Positions 1 through 8,649 of a stretch of 64,000 nt of DNA are shown here, in pieces. Below the pieces are notes generated by a model. That model did no database searches, was not told the origin of the DNA, and saw only the letters and a program-made list of their open reading frames with translations. This DNA comes from UBA8516 sp035455245 (GTDB taxonomy: Archaea; Thermoproteota; Nitrososphaeria; Nitrososphaerales; Nitrosopumilaceae): the NCBI GenBank assembly GCA_035455245.1, contig DATIFN010000010.1:124001-188000 (forward strand), given 5' to 3'. Numbering within the stretch: position 1 is the first letter of the stretch; each line of letters begins with the position of its first letter. A program made the position numbers and the translations under genes.

Positions 1-23
1 TCATAATCGTACTCCTTTGTCAT
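1..23 (-). CDS. Start of a gene running off the left edge
   Basis: A reverse-strand ATG at 21-23 opens seven codons (MTKEYDY) that continue past the window edge. A TATA-like TTTATAAT lies about 25-30 bases upstream on the same strand, the spacing of leaderless genes elsewhere in this window. An in-frame stop lies just before this promoter region, so translation cannot begin much further upstream. The product cannot be named from seven residues. Confidence 0.3.
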
Positions 24-395
24 TAAATCATCATCTTTGAAACGACGATTATAAACTCATTTTTCTGTTTCAATCATTCAGATTTATTGCCAACCAGAAA
101 AGGAACAACAACTTTAGTTATCATCGTTAAACAGGATCCAAATTGTTCTACCGAATTAATGTGATCGTTTAGCTCCATAGCTTACGAGTAGTAAGGGGAT
201 CATGGTACATATCGTGATAAAAGAGGGTTAGTGCTTATGCAATACGTGTTTTGTCATCAATCTAACTACAAGGAATCACACAGAGTATGACCTGAATGAA
301 TAATCCTTATGGGCGATTTTTTGCAATATTTCAAGTGTGTTAATTTTTTCGAAATACCCTAATCTTTTTAGTTTGCCCCTGGAACCAAAAAGAGA
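24..395. other. Intergenic region upstream of cobO
   Basis: No open frame of useful length was found on either strand here. The left end holds the probable promoter of the leftward gene starting at 23. The right end, about 360-372, has a T-rich TATA-like stretch 25-30 bases before the cobO ATG. I see no tRNA or strong hairpin in between. Confidence 0.5.
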
Positions 396-929
396 ATGGG
401 AAAAGATGGGCTTGTCATTGTTTATACCGGCAAAGGCAAAGGCAAAACTACTGCTGCCCTTGGGATGGCATTACGGGCCGTAGGATACAATTACAGAATT
501 TGCATGATTCAATTCATCAAAGGATCGTGGCATTATGGTGAGATGACTTCATCGAAAAGATTAGAGCCAGAATTTGAACTAACTGCGGTAGGCAAGGGCT
601 TTGTTGGAATCATCGATGATAAAAGCCCTCATGAAGAACATGAAAAGGTTGCACTACATGCGCTACAGTTAAGCAAAGAAAAAATTGGATCAGAAAAATA
701 TGATATCATAATTCTTGATGAGATAAATTATGCAATCAATTTGGGATTGATAAAAATAGACGACGTGTTAGATTTGATAAAAAACAAACCACAGAAACTA
801 AATTTAGTTCTTACCGGAAATTATGCAAAAAAGAAGATAATAGAAATCGCTGATCTTGTTACTGAAATGAAAGAGATCAAACATCCCTTCAAGGTTGGCA
901 TCAAGGCCAAGAAAGGTATCGATTTTTAA
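396..929 (+). CDS. cobO: Cob(I)yrinic acid a,c-diamide adenosyltransferase (CobO/BtuR type)
   Basis: Transfers the adenosyl group of ATP to the cobalt of corrinoids, a late step of coenzyme B12 synthesis or salvage. At 177 aa it matches the CobA/CobO/BtuR family length. A P-loop (TGKGKGKTTAALG, residues 11-23) follows the first strand, an acidic LDEIN motif lies near residue 105, and the C-terminal ADLVTEM...KHPF signature is present. It stands alone upstream of aIF2alpha. The corrin-ring genes cbiT, cbiL and cbiF lie 19-21 kb away, so the pathway is dispersed. The ATG at 396 fits a leaderless or short-leader transcript. Confidence 0.93.
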   Translation: MGKDGLVIVYTGKGKGKTTAALGMALRAVGYNYRICMIQFIKGSWHYGEMTSSKRLEPEFELTAVGKGFVGIIDDKSPHEEHEKVALHALQLSKEKIGSEKYDIIILDEINYAINLGLIKIDDVLDLIKNKPQKLNLVLTGNYAKKKIIEIADLVTEMKEIKHPFKVGIKAKKGIDF

Positions 930-968
930 TCAGCAACATTAAATTACGTAACAAAAATCTGGAGGATT

Positions 969-1766
969 ATGACTACTGAAATCCACGAGCTTCCAGAAGT
1001 GGGAGAGATTGTTATTGCTACAGTTACAAGAATAGTGGATCAAGGTGCATATGTTAGTCTTGATGAATACAATAACATTCAAGGCTTTTTACACATATCA
1101 GAAATCGCTACGGGTTGGATTAGAAATGTTGAAAAATTTGTAAAGATGGGGGAGAAAAAAGTACTTTTAGTAAAAAGAGTAAACACTGCCAGATCAGAGA
1201 TAGATTTATCATTAAAACAAGTTTCTGCTGACCAAAAGAAAAAGAAACTTTTGGAAATAAAAAGAAACGAGAAAGAACAATCTCTTATTGACGGGTTAAA
1301 GACAAAGGCTGGTCTTTCCCAGGCAGAAGTAAATAAGTTAGAGGAGGTTTTGGTTAACAAATTCAACTCGGTTTATGATGCATTTTCAGAAATAGTATCA
1401 AAGGGGATAGGAATTCTAGATGGTCTTAATCTATCTAAAAAAGTGATTTCTGCGATAGAAGAAATCAGTTCAAAGATTCAAGTTCCGCATGTAGAAATTC
1501 GAGGTGTGCTAGAACTTACCTGCACAAAGCCAGATGGAATAGAGATAATAAAAAAATCACTTCTTGAAGCTGTAGAAAATAAGGATGCAGCAGTAGAAAT
1601 AACTTACATTGGTGCACCTAAATACAGATTGACCATATCCGCTCAAAATTTTAAAACGGCTGAAAAGGCACTCAAACCAGTTCTGTCAGCAATTCAAGAT
1701 TCCATAGAAAAAAAGAAAGGGATTTTCAAATTTTCTAGGGAAGAATCAAAGAAGACACGTGAGTAA
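969..1766 (+). CDS. Translation initiation factor aIF2 subunit alpha
   Basis: Alpha subunit of the heterotrimer that delivers initiator Met-tRNA to the small ribosomal subunit. The 265 aa are normal for the family. An N-terminal S1/OB domain (about residues 8-85; GAYVSLDEY and GFLHISEIA motifs) is followed by a helical middle domain and a C-terminal alpha-beta domain. GGAGG at 961-965 lies three bases before the ATG, a Shine-Dalgarno-like site that is uncommon in this window. Nop10 follows immediately, the usual archaeal order. The gamma subunit is at 5728-6993 on the other strand; no beta subunit is in the window. Confidence 0.95.
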   Translation: MTTEIHELPEVGEIVIATVTRIVDQGAYVSLDEYNNIQGFLHISEIATGWIRNVEKFVKMGEKKVLLVKRVNTARSEIDLSLKQVSADQKKKKLLEIKRNEKEQSLIDGLKTKAGLSQAEVNKLEEVLVNKFNSVYDAFSEIVSKGIGILDGLNLSKKVISAIEEISSKIQVPHVEIRGVLELTCTKPDGIEIIKKSLLEAVENKDAAVEITYIGAPKYRLTISAQNFKTAEKALKPVLSAIQDSIEKKKGIFKFSREESKKTRE

Positions 1767-1770
1767 TGAT

Positions 1771-1926
1771 ATGCGATTCCAAATGCGCAAATGCCCTAAT
1801 TGCAAGAGATATACGTTAAAAAACGATTGTCCACAATGTGGAAATAAAACGATAACGGTACATCCTGGAAAATATTCACCAGATGACAAGTACGCAAGAT
1901 ATCGTGTTTCAGACCGTTACAAGTGA
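1771..1926 (+). CDS. nop10: H/ACA RNP component Nop10
   Basis: This 51-residue protein belongs to the H/ACA pseudouridylation complex with Cbf5, Gar1 and L7Ae. The N-terminus has the zinc ribbon CPNCKRYTLK...CPQCG, followed by the conserved TVHPGKYSPDDKYARYR tail. Those features identify it despite its size. It starts four bases after the aIF2alpha stop and is co-transcribed with it. A GTG at 1759 in the same frame, overlapping aIF2alpha, is an alternative start adding four residues. The ATG at 1771 places the conserved part at the usual position. Confidence 0.93.
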   Translation: MRFQMRKCPNCKRYTLKNDCPQCGNKTITVHPGKYSPDDKYARYRVSDRYK

Positions 1927-1968
1927 ATGGAAAAATATTTTTTGGAGACTTGAATAAGCATCCTTGAA

Positions 1969-4641
1969 TTATTCTGCTGTTTGAATGACAACTTTCTTTA
2001 TACGTGCAGCTTCAACATCAAGGGGTTGATCGTCTGAATTGGTTTCTAAAGAAGCTATTTTATCTACTGCTTCTTTGCCTGATATCACCTCGCCAAATAT
2101 AGTGTATTGACCATCTAACCACGGGGCATCCCCAAGCACTATAAAGAATTGGGAGCCTGCGCTGTTTATATCGGATCCGCGAGCCATCGAAACAACGTAT
2201 TTTTTATGGTGAAGGTCACTGAATTCAGCCGGTATCTTATATCCTGGATCTCCTGTCCCCCATGTGTCTCGCGATCCTGCTATAGTATTTGGATCTCCTC
2301 CCTGAATAACAAAGCCTGGTATGATTCTGTGAAATAGAGTTCTATCGTAGAATCCTGCTTTTGCAAGCTTTTTGAAATTATCCACTGTTTTAGGTGCTAT
2401 ATCTGGTTTGAGATTAATTACAATATCCCCAAAAGAAGTAGACAAAGTTGCTACGTCTCCTGAGGGTTTAACTTCCGAATTTGTTTCTACGGATGGTGGT
2501 TCCGATTTGACGTAGTCATGGTTGACTTGGTACACCAATACCCCGGATATCACTCCGGTATCATTTCGGTTAAACGATGGTGAGGAATAGACTAGCTGAA
2601 GGGGATCATTTTTGTTTTCATACTTTATTGTTTTATCATATATTGCGGTGTAGCCGGGTTGATAGCTTTGTGCTTGTTGGTTTGTGTTAAGGTCAACATA
2701 AGCTATTGGTGTGAATGGAAACATTTTTCCTAAAAGAGTATTTTCCCAGAAATAATCTTTGGCGGTGAATCCGTCATTTTCAACGAATTGTGATGGATTT
2801 TCACCTGCTATACGCATAAACCATTGTTTTTTACTTTCGTCACCGCCTCCCCCAAGTATATAGAATTCTTGATCTCCTGAAACAAATTTTTGTCCGACCA
2901 CATATACCAGGACATAATCTGCATCTAATTGTTGGAGAATTTGCCATCCTTTGTCTGGGGCACTAAGCAGCATTTTGGCCAATATGACTATCCTCTCGGT
3001 AGATATTGTAGCATTATCTGCAAGTGTTGTTCTTTCACCAAGCGTGGTGATCCAATATCCGTAATCCCACCATGAAGCTATCACGGAATCTTGAGGAGTG
3101 TTGTTTTTGAGCCATTCCATGGTTGCAGGCCAATCGTCTGTTGCTATATTGAAATTAGAACCACCATTAAGTATTGTAGGTGGAGCCTTCACGGCAGATA
3201 CCCAATTGGCATTTGGTGGAAATACAGTAGGGATCAGAAGTAAAATAATTATAGCGACAACGTATGATATTTTAGCAAGCTTGCCTTTTGTACTAAGAAT
3301 TTTTTTGTTCTGCACATTTTCTTTTTTCAATATCTCTGACGTAATTACAGCTAGCCCGATTGATGAGAGTATGATTACTGAGATGGATGTAAAGAGCTCT
3401 AGTCTTGCAAAGGTAGCCCCTGCATAAACTCCAACAAGTCCTATGATTAGTGCAAACACGGACATTTCGTTTTTGATCTTTATCGGTAATGAAACATTCT
3501 GGTTAGCTGTTTCTTTTCTAAAAATCAACCATATGCCTAAACCTGCAAACAATAACAATACCGAAAGAAAGATGAAATTTTGTTCAAGTGTTGGGGTGGC
3601 ATGTTCTGCAACAGAATCTACCAGTGGATCCTTTGTAGTTAGGAATGGATTTATTGCGTTAAGGTAACGAAAGCTTGGTACTGAAAGGATATTTGAAGTG
3701 ATTATTCCAATTCCAGCCAGTATGGCGGATCCTAAAAATGCCAAACTATTTCTTATTACATGTTCTTCTTTGCTGAATTTCCGAATTAATGTTAGAACAA
3801 AAAGAAATATGGTTGGCCCAATCAGTGAAAATCCACCAACACCGGTTAGAAAACTGATTCCTGGTCTTGCAAAAAGTGATGAAGTTAGAACGGTGGTTAT
3901 TACAAAGACAGGAACTGCCCAAAGCAAGAATTTGTGATCTTTTCTAAAGAACGGTAGTGCAACAATAAACAGTCCTATTGGAATGAGGAAAAATTGTATT
4001 CCTCCCCAAGAGGCAAAACCAATTGCCAAAAACAAACCCCCACCAATTAACTTTCCAAAAGCAACTTTGTGATTTTCGGATTTTAATCCACTAAGAAACA
4101 GGTATAGGGCTAAAAGACCATAAAAGAGTCCAAGAGGTTCTGATTTGAACCATCCTAAGGTTCCTCTGACGATAATGGCCGGCGATAGTGCAAAGAACAG
4201 GGATGCAAAAAGACCTGCGGTGGTACCACCCATAACTCGAACTAGGGCAAAGACGATTATTGCAGTAAGCGAACCAAAAACCACAGGAAAAATGATAGTG
4301 AAATCATAGAGACTTGAACCTCCACCAAAAATTTGGTACAAAAAGGCTGCAGTAATATGTAATGGGACTTGCGAAGTTGTAAATACATCTCTTCCTTGGG
4401 GGTACCAGCTCATATCGTCATGCCAGTTTACATAGGCATCAAAGCCATTATCGACAAGATATTTGGTTGCTCTATAATTGAAAAAAGGATCGAATTCGTT
4501 AAGCTCAAAGCCAAAGTCTGCTGCCTGAGATCTAATCATCGCAGAAATAGAAAATGAAATTATCAGGACTCCTATAATCAGTAAATGGGCTTTGCGAAAC
4601 TCGAACTTACCGATGGTAAACAACTTGTTGTTAGAAATCAA
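1969..4641 (-). CDS. aglB: STT3/AglB oligosaccharyltransferase fused to a cyclophilin-type prolyl isomerase
   Basis: A membrane enzyme that transfers a lipid-linked glycan to Asn in exported proteins. N-terminal motif FDPFFNYRAT (about residues 49-58) matches the first acidic DxD-type motif of STT3. About a dozen hydrophobic segments follow, and the WWDYG signature lies at residues 524-528. The usual C-terminal region is then followed by a complete cyclophilin domain, residues about 728-890, with FHRIIPGFVIQGGDP, GSQFFI and WLDGQYTIFG, the residues that form the isomerase active site. The frame is open through the junction, so this is a true fusion and not two neighbouring genes. Placement predicts both domains act outside the membrane. 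Catalysis by each domain is inferred from motifs. Confidence 0.93.
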   Translation of the reverse strand: MISNNKLFTIGKFEFRKAHLLIIGVLIISFSISAMIRSQAADFGFELNEFDPFFNYRATKYLVDNGFDAYVNWHDDMSWYPQGRDVFTTSQVPLHITAAFLYQIFGGGSSLYDFTIIFPVVFGSLTAIIVFALVRVMGGTTAGLFASLFFALSPAIIVRGTLGWFKSEPLGLFYGLLALYLFLSGLKSENHKVAFGKLIGGGLFLAIGFASWGGIQFFLIPIGLFIVALPFFRKDHKFLLWAVPVFVITTVLTSSLFARPGISFLTGVGGFSLIGPTIFLFVLTLIRKFSKEEHVIRNSLAFLGSAILAGIGIITSNILSVPSFRYLNAINPFLTTKDPLVDSVAEHATPTLEQNFIFLSVLLLFAGLGIWLIFRKETANQNVSLPIKIKNEMSVFALIIGLVGVYAGATFARLELFTSISVIILSSIGLAVITSEILKKENVQNKKILSTKGKLAKISYVVAIIILLLIPTVFPPNANWVSAVKAPPTILNGGSNFNIATDDWPATMEWLKNNTPQDSVIASWWDYGYWITTLGERTTLADNATISTERIVILAKMLLSAPDKGWQILQQLDADYVLVYVVGQKFVSGDQEFYILGGGGDESKKQWFMRIAGENPSQFVENDGFTAKDYFWENTLLGKMFPFTPIAYVDLNTNQQAQSYQPGYTAIYDKTIKYENKNDPLQLVYSSPSFNRNDTGVISGVLVYQVNHDYVKSEPPSVETNSEVKPSGDVATLSTSFGDIVINLKPDIAPKTVDNFKKLAKAGFYDRTLFHRIIPGFVIQGGDPNTIAGSRDTWGTGDPGYKIPAEFSDLHHKKYVVSMARGSDINSAGSQFFIVLGDAPWLDGQYTIFGEVISGKEAVDKIASLETNSDDQPLDVEAARIKKVVIQTAE

Positions 4642-4669
4642 TCAATTTGGGTGGAATTTTTTAGGCTTA

Positions 4670-5332
4670 TTACTCTTTTGTAAGAATTTGTACTTTACAT
4701 GACTTTACCAAATTTTTGAATTCTTTTGCGTCCTTTTCGCTCCCAACAATAGTCCCATAATGCATAGGAATAGCAATTTTTGGTTTAATTTTCTCAACGG
4801 CATTTGCTGCTTCTTTTGGAGTCATAACGTAGGTGCCACTTACGGGGACAAGTAAAACATCCGGTTTGAGATCAGTCATTTCCGGGATAAGATCTGAATC
4901 ACCAGTATGATAAATTGATGTTCCTTGTATGGTAATAATGTAACCAACCTTCTTGTCTTCTTTTGGATGAAAAGGCATTTTTGTATCTGGGTTTATTTTA
5001 TCTATGTTATATGCAGATACAGCTTTTATTTTGATATTGTTTATTATTTTTTCTTCCCCAGGTGCAATACCTATTTTTTCTTTTAAGGATATTTTTGAAA
5101 TTTGAGGTACGCATTCGTTTGCAGCAACAATTGTTGTATTTTTGGTTGAAATTTTTTTCAGATCCTCTAGACTCAAGTGATCAAAATGATTGTGGGAGAT
5201 TAGCACTAGATCCGGTTGTATAGTTTTAGATATCTTGAATGGATCAATACAAATTGTTATCTCTTTTTCTAGTGTGAATGTATCATGACCATGCCATTTT
5301 ATTTTTATTCCATGATATTCAAACATCATCAA
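4670..5332 (-). CDS. Metallo-beta-lactamase-fold hydrolase (UlaG/UPF0173-like)
   Basis: 220-residue predicted metal-dependent hydrolase. The metal-binding SHNHFDH motif is near residue 67, and a YHTGDSD motif with a C-terminal MHYGT completes the metal site of the UlaG/UPF0173 branch. It has no signal peptide, so it is cytoplasmic. It ends 28 bases before the STT3-cyclophilin gene start on the same strand and may share its transcript. The substrate is unknown; members of this branch include ascorbate-6-phosphate lactonase and many orphan proteins. The start could also be the third Met, two codons in. Confidence 0.85.
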   Translation of the reverse strand: MMMFEYHGIKIKWHGHDTFTLEKEITICIDPFKISKTIQPDLVLISHNHFDHLSLEDLKKISTKNTTIVAANECVPQISKISLKEKIGIAPGEEKIINNIKIKAVSAYNIDKINPDTKMPFHPKEDKKVGYIITIQGTSIYHTGDSDLIPEMTDLKPDVLLVPVSGTYVMTPKEAANAVEKIKPKIAIPMHYGTIVGSEKDAKEFKNLVKSCKVQILTKE

Positions 5333-5358
5333 TAATTAAATTTTGATCAAGTTAAATT

Positions 5359-5735
5359 TTACTGAGGTTCTAATACAATCCTATCATTCGCCAGAGAAAG
5401 AATAGCACCCCCTAATTTTTTTATGCTTTTTTTGAGTTCGGAATCAATGGTTGCTACAATTCCTTTATGAAATTTTGTATGAGAGACTAAGGCTTCATCA
5501 ACGGATTTGCCTGAGATTTTAATTATTTTAAAATTCTTAGTTAATTGTAAAGCACCAAGTGCGGAAGTTTTTTTTTAATTGTTTTACCATTAGAGATTCT
5601 TTCAAGTTCTTTTATAACCATATCCGGTACTACAAACTCAATTGTTCCTATCTCTGTCTCAAGATTTGAGATATTTTTAATATTTTTCGATGCAAGAAGC
5701 ATCAAAAAAGACGTGTCACAAACAACCTCAACCAA
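5359..5735 (-). pseudogene. PIN-domain ribonuclease (VapC9/Fcf1-like), frameshifted at an A9 run
   Basis: Reads from ATG at 5735 (VVCDTSFLMLLAS, the first catalytic Asp of a PIN domain) to a premature stop at 5541. Moving by one base at the A9 run (T9 at 5568-5576 on the given strand) restores a continuous reading with typical PIN continuation, including HTKFHKGIVATIDSELKKS and GGAILSLANDRIV, ending at the stop 5359-5361. The rejoined protein is about 125 aa, the normal single-domain PIN length. The start overlaps the aIF2gamma end by eight bases, and a PIN gene behind aIF2gamma is a known archaeal arrangement. True mutation, homopolymer sequencing error and slippage are all possible. Confidence 0.8.
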
Positions 5736-6993
5736 CTACAACACCTGCACCAATTAATCTCCATCTTTCTGCTATCCTTCTGCTTAATGCAACCTTACCC
5801 TTTTCAAAGAGGCATACCGGTCTTTTGAGTTGTACCTCTATTGTTCCTCCTCGAACACTAGTAACTTTAGAAAGGATTGGAGCTGTTCCTATGCTTAACC
5901 TTAATGATTCACCGACTTGAACAGACGAAACTTTGATCTCATCCGCTGAACCAACTGCAGTATCAAAAAGATTAACTTCGAGTTTTGCGCTTGTAGAATT
6001 TTCTGGAAGAGTACCTGGTCTTCCGATTACAGAACCGATTAATGAATCACTTCTTGTCATGGAAGGGTCAAGCTTTGTTCCTATTGCAACAAGACCCCCA
6101 GGTTTTACCTCATCCACAAGACCTGCACCGGTTCCAAGTGAAGCTATTTGTGTCATTATCGATTCATATTTGCCACTTTTTTCGTCGGAGAGACCTGGCT
6201 TTATCTCAATTTCATCACCTACTTTTAAAGAACCCTGAACAATGCTTCCGCCTATTACACCGCCTCTAATATTTTTAATTTTAGCACCAGGTCTGTTAAC
6301 ATCGAACGAACGCAAGACATGCATTACTGTGTTTTTAGATTCCTCACGTTTTGGAGTTTCGATCGTGGATTCGATTGCTCCAATCAGAGCATCTATGTTA
6401 AGTTTTGACTGTGCAGAGATTGGTATTATTGGCGCCTTGGCTGCATTTGTGCCCTTGACAAATTTTACAATATCGGCATGATTTGTCATGGCATCTTCAT
6501 ATGAGACGAGATCAGCTTTGTTCTGTACAATCACAATTTGTTGTATTCCAAGAGTTTGTAGCGCGAGTAAATGTTCTTTTGTTTGAGGCTGAGGTACTTT
6601 TTCGTTTGCTGCAATTACAAGCATTGCTCCGTCAATCAGAGCAGAACCAGAAAGCATGTTTGCCATGAGACTTTCATGACCAGGACTGTCTACGAAACTT
6701 ACAACTCTTGATAATTCACTTTCTTTTCCACAATTATTGCATTTTGGCGTAACAGAATAACCAACCGGCGTCTCACAGCTTTTACACTTGTAAAATGCTG
6801 CATCAGCATACCCCACACGGATTGTAATTCCACGTTTTAATTCTTCACTGTGAGCGCTTGTCCATACACCAGTAAGAGCTTGAATTAGTGTTGTTTTACC
6901 ATGGTCAACGTGTCCTGCAGTTCCAATGTTAACACATGGTTGATGACCATATTTTTTTACGTACCAGTCTGGAAGTGTTTCGCGCCAATGCAA
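5728..6993 (-). CDS. Translation initiation factor aIF2 subunit gamma
   Basis: GTPase subunit of aIF2 that binds initiator Met-tRNA. The 421 aa contain GHVDHGKTT (G1, about residues 27-35), the DSPGHE switch II motif and NKAD (G4). An inserted zinc ribbon (CKSC...CNNC) lies in the effector region, and two beta-barrel domains follow, all as in archaeal aIF2gamma. The PIN nuclease gene follows with an eight-base overlap. S6e, commonly next to aIF2gamma in archaea, lies upstream on the same strand but is separated here by an opposing receiver-domain gene. Confidence 0.96.
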   Translation of the reverse strand: MHWRETLPDWYVKKYGHQPCVNIGTAGHVDHGKTTLIQALTGVWTSAHSEELKRGITIRVGYADAAFYKCKSCETPVGYSVTPKCNNCGKESELSRVVSFVDSPGHESLMANMLSGSALIDGAMLVIAANEKVPQPQTKEHLLALQTLGIQQIVIVQNKADLVSYEDAMTNHADIVKFVKGTNAAKAPIIPISAQSKLNIDALIGAIESTIETPKREESKNTVMHVLRSFDVNRPGAKIKNIRGGVIGGSIVQGSLKVGDEIEIKPGLSDEKSGKYESIMTQIASLGTGAGLVDEVKPGGLVAIGTKLDPSMTRSDSLIGSVIGRPGTLPENSTSAKLEVNLFDTAVGSADEIKVSSVQVGESLRLSIGTAPILSKVTSVRGGTIEVQLKRPVCLFEKGKVALSRRIAERWRLIGAGVVVG

Positions 6994-7156
6994 TGTTCAG
7001 CTTTTCAAAATCGCCTATGTTAACTTATGCCTTTTTTGATTCGTGGTATTTCTACGAGGTTTATCTGTGATATGTTGAGAAAAGTAAGTGAAAATATGTG
7101 CTTGTGAAGAAGATAATTGCCATAGACAAGATGGAGAATAAAGACTATGCAGTAAT

Positions 7157-7163
7157 TATAAAG
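7157..7163 (+). promoter_or_regulatory. TATA box of the receiver-domain gene
   Basis: TTATAAA centred about 25 bases before an ATG at 7184, the same geometry as other leaderless genes in this window. It points to 7184 as the ancestral start of the receiver gene. Confidence 0.5.
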
Positions 7164-7183
7164 CGACCAGATACACCTGTACC

Positions 7184-7603
7184 ATGAGTTGATACTGCGA
7201 GCTGTCTAACTCTACTGATTATCAGATAAGAACAGCAATAGTAATTGATGACGATCATGATATGGTTGACATCTTTTGTGACATTTTGGGAATATTGCAA
7301 ATCGAAGTGGTAGGAACTGGTTATGATGGAAAGGATGCCGTAGAATTGTATCAGAAATTAAAGCCCGAATTAATAATTTTGGACATCATGATGCCTCGTT
7401 ACGATGGAATTTATGCGCTAGAAAAGATTAGGGAAATTGATGCAGATGCTAAGGTGATGGTGGTTACGGCGGATTCCTCATCAGCGACCGACGAGAAGTT
7501 AAAAAAACTGAAACCTACTATTGTTGTCTACAAACCCGCTGATACAGAGACAATATTAGGAATAGTAAGTGGTTTAATGTCTGTGAGAAACCGAAATATC
7601 TAA
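7184..7603 (+). CDS. Single-domain response regulator (CheY-like receiver), start interrupted by TGA
   Basis: Receiver domain for phosphotransfer from a histidine kinase. IVIDDDHD supplies the acidic pocket, LIILDIMMPRYDG holds the phospho-acceptor Asp, VVTAD the Ser/Thr switch position and YKPAD the conserved Lys. There is no output domain. Oddity: the promoter places the start at ATG 7184, but codon 3 is TGA. The frame is then open from 7193, with only a CTG (7202) before the acidic pocket. The next ATG (7262) would remove the essential Asp residues. Translation from CTG, readthrough, or a recent nonsense mutation are the options. No kinase gene is nearby. Confidence 0.75.
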
Positions 7604-7699
7604 ACTGCCATTCCCGATAAATTATTAGAATTTAAAAATAGTAGAACCTTAAAGACACAAACACTCTAGATTAACAGCCAGAAAAAATTCCGGAGACTT

Positions 7700-8119
7700 T
7701 CAAGATTTACCAGAGTCCTTTTTTGGCTTCTCATCTGGTTTTTCTTCAGGGGTTGCTTTTGTAGCTTCGTCAATTTTTAGTTCACCGTCTAATACACAAT
7801 TTATCTGATAGATCTCTTCCGTGATCAAGTTTCCTCGGATAAGTTTTCTAAAGCGTTGTCCTTTTTCTGCATCCCGTAAGCCAACACCTTTTGAAAGCAG
7901 TATGTATTTTCGTGCTCCACCATGTATGCCAGCTCGTAATGGAACGCCAGATTTGTCACTTCCGCCTGTTATTTTCATTTTTCCCGGTTGTCCAACGATG
8001 GCTGCGTCGACTTCAGCTCCTAGTTGAAGACCCAGTAATGGGTTTGCATCCTTTTCTTTTAGTTCTCTTGTTATTGACTTGCCTTTTTTGTCGGAAATTG
8101 TAATTTTGAATGTAGTCAA
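7700..8119 (-). CDS. rps6e: Small-subunit ribosomal protein S6e
   Basis: 139-residue S6e of the small ribosomal subunit. It has the family core GLQLGAEVDAAIVG...KITGGSDKSGVPLR and the GGARKYILLSKGVG and KGQRFRKLIRGN blocks. A charged C-terminal tail (KPDEKPKKDSGKS) follows. It is encoded near aIF2gamma, a neighbourhood conserved in archaea, though here the opposing receiver gene lies between them. Confidence 0.95.
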   Translation of the reverse strand: MTTFKITISDKKGKSITRELKEKDANPLLGLQLGAEVDAAIVGQPGKMKITGGSDKSGVPLRAGIHGGARKYILLSKGVGLRDAEKGQRFRKLIRGNLITEEIYQINCVLDGELKIDEATKATPEEKPDEKPKKDSGKS

Positions 8120-8198
8120 GCATTTTGAAAAAGTCTTAGGACTATTAATTAATCTTTGTACCTAAATCCTTTAAAATAATTACGTGCAGAATTAAATC

Positions 8199-8318
8199 AT
8201 GGAAGAGATCAAATGTCCCAAATGCGAAGAGCCTATGGTCTCGATGCAAGCCTGTCACATGATTTGCACAAACTGTGGTTCACATCTTGATTGTTCTGAC
8301 AAGGGAAGTTTTTGGTAA
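8199..8318 (+). CDS. Mini zinc-ribbon protein, 39 aa
   Basis: A 39-codon frame (MEEIKCPKCEEPMVSMQ...) with CPKC, then CHMICTNCG, a treble-clef-like set of cysteines. It ends in LDCSDKGSFW. Such tiny zinc ribbons are common in thaumarchaeal genomes and usually have no assigned function. It is divergent from S6e and convergent with the next mini zinc ribbon. The cysteine spacing and compact frame argue for a real gene. Confidence 0.65.
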   Translation: MEEIKCPKCEEPMVSMQACHMICTNCGSHLDCSDKGSFW

Positions 8319-8319
8319 T

Positions 8320-8493
8320 TTAAAATCCGGATCTGTTAGGATTGAAGTTAGCAACTAGTTCGCCAACCTTTTCTCTCATGATTTCTAAATAATCATCATA
8401 TTTTGCTTCAAATCCACAAGAGGCACACTTTACAATTGTAATGTCATCATCAAGGGTTGCAATTTTTTCACATTGTGGACATTTTGCATCCAT
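8320..8493 (-). CDS. Mini zinc-ribbon protein, 57 aa
   Basis: Begins MDAKCPQCEKIATLDDD and continues with VKCASCGFEAKYDDYLE, giving two CxxC pairs about 19 residues apart, a zinc ribbon. The remaining 30 residues form a predicted amphipathic helix and a short tail. It is divergent from tRNA-Gly, about 50 bases away, and convergent with the 39-aa zinc ribbon, with stops two bases apart. Function unknown; possibly RNA- or protein-binding. Confidence 0.75.
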   Translation of the reverse strand: MDAKCPQCEKIATLDDDITIVKCASCGFEAKYDDYLEIMREKVGELVANFNPNRSGF

Positions 8494-8513
8494 GTATTCT
8501 TTTAGTAATTAGA

Positions 8514-8523
8514 CTATATATTG
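8514..8523 (+). promoter_or_regulatory. TATA box of tRNA-Gly
   Basis: CTATATATTG centred about 26 bases before the first base of the tRNA at 8545, the expected archaeal box A position. Confidence 0.65.
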
Positions 8524-8544
8524 TTAGATCCAAAGTTGGATTGA

Positions 8545-8618
8545 GCGGAGTTAGTCCAGCCCGGCACGACGTCAGCTTCCCAAGCTGAAGGCCGCGGGTT
8601 CAAATCCCGCACTCCGCA
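8545..8618 (+). tRNA. tRNA-Gly (anticodon CCC)
   Basis: A complete cloverleaf can be drawn. The acceptor stem GCGGAGT pairs fully with ACTCCGC, the anticodon stem is TCAGC/GCTGA around loop TTCCCAA, and the T arm is GCGGG-TTCAAAT-CCCGC. The anticodon CCC reads Gly GGG codons. There is no intron, CCA is not encoded, and the discriminator is A at 8618. Confidence 0.95.
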
Positions 8619-8649
8619 TTCAATTGTCATTAATTTTCGAGCTTCGAAT

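Noticed and set aside
7098..7187. 29-codon frame upstream of the receiver gene
   Set aside because: It contains the TATA box that fits the receiver start, has no motif and no SD or promoter of its own.
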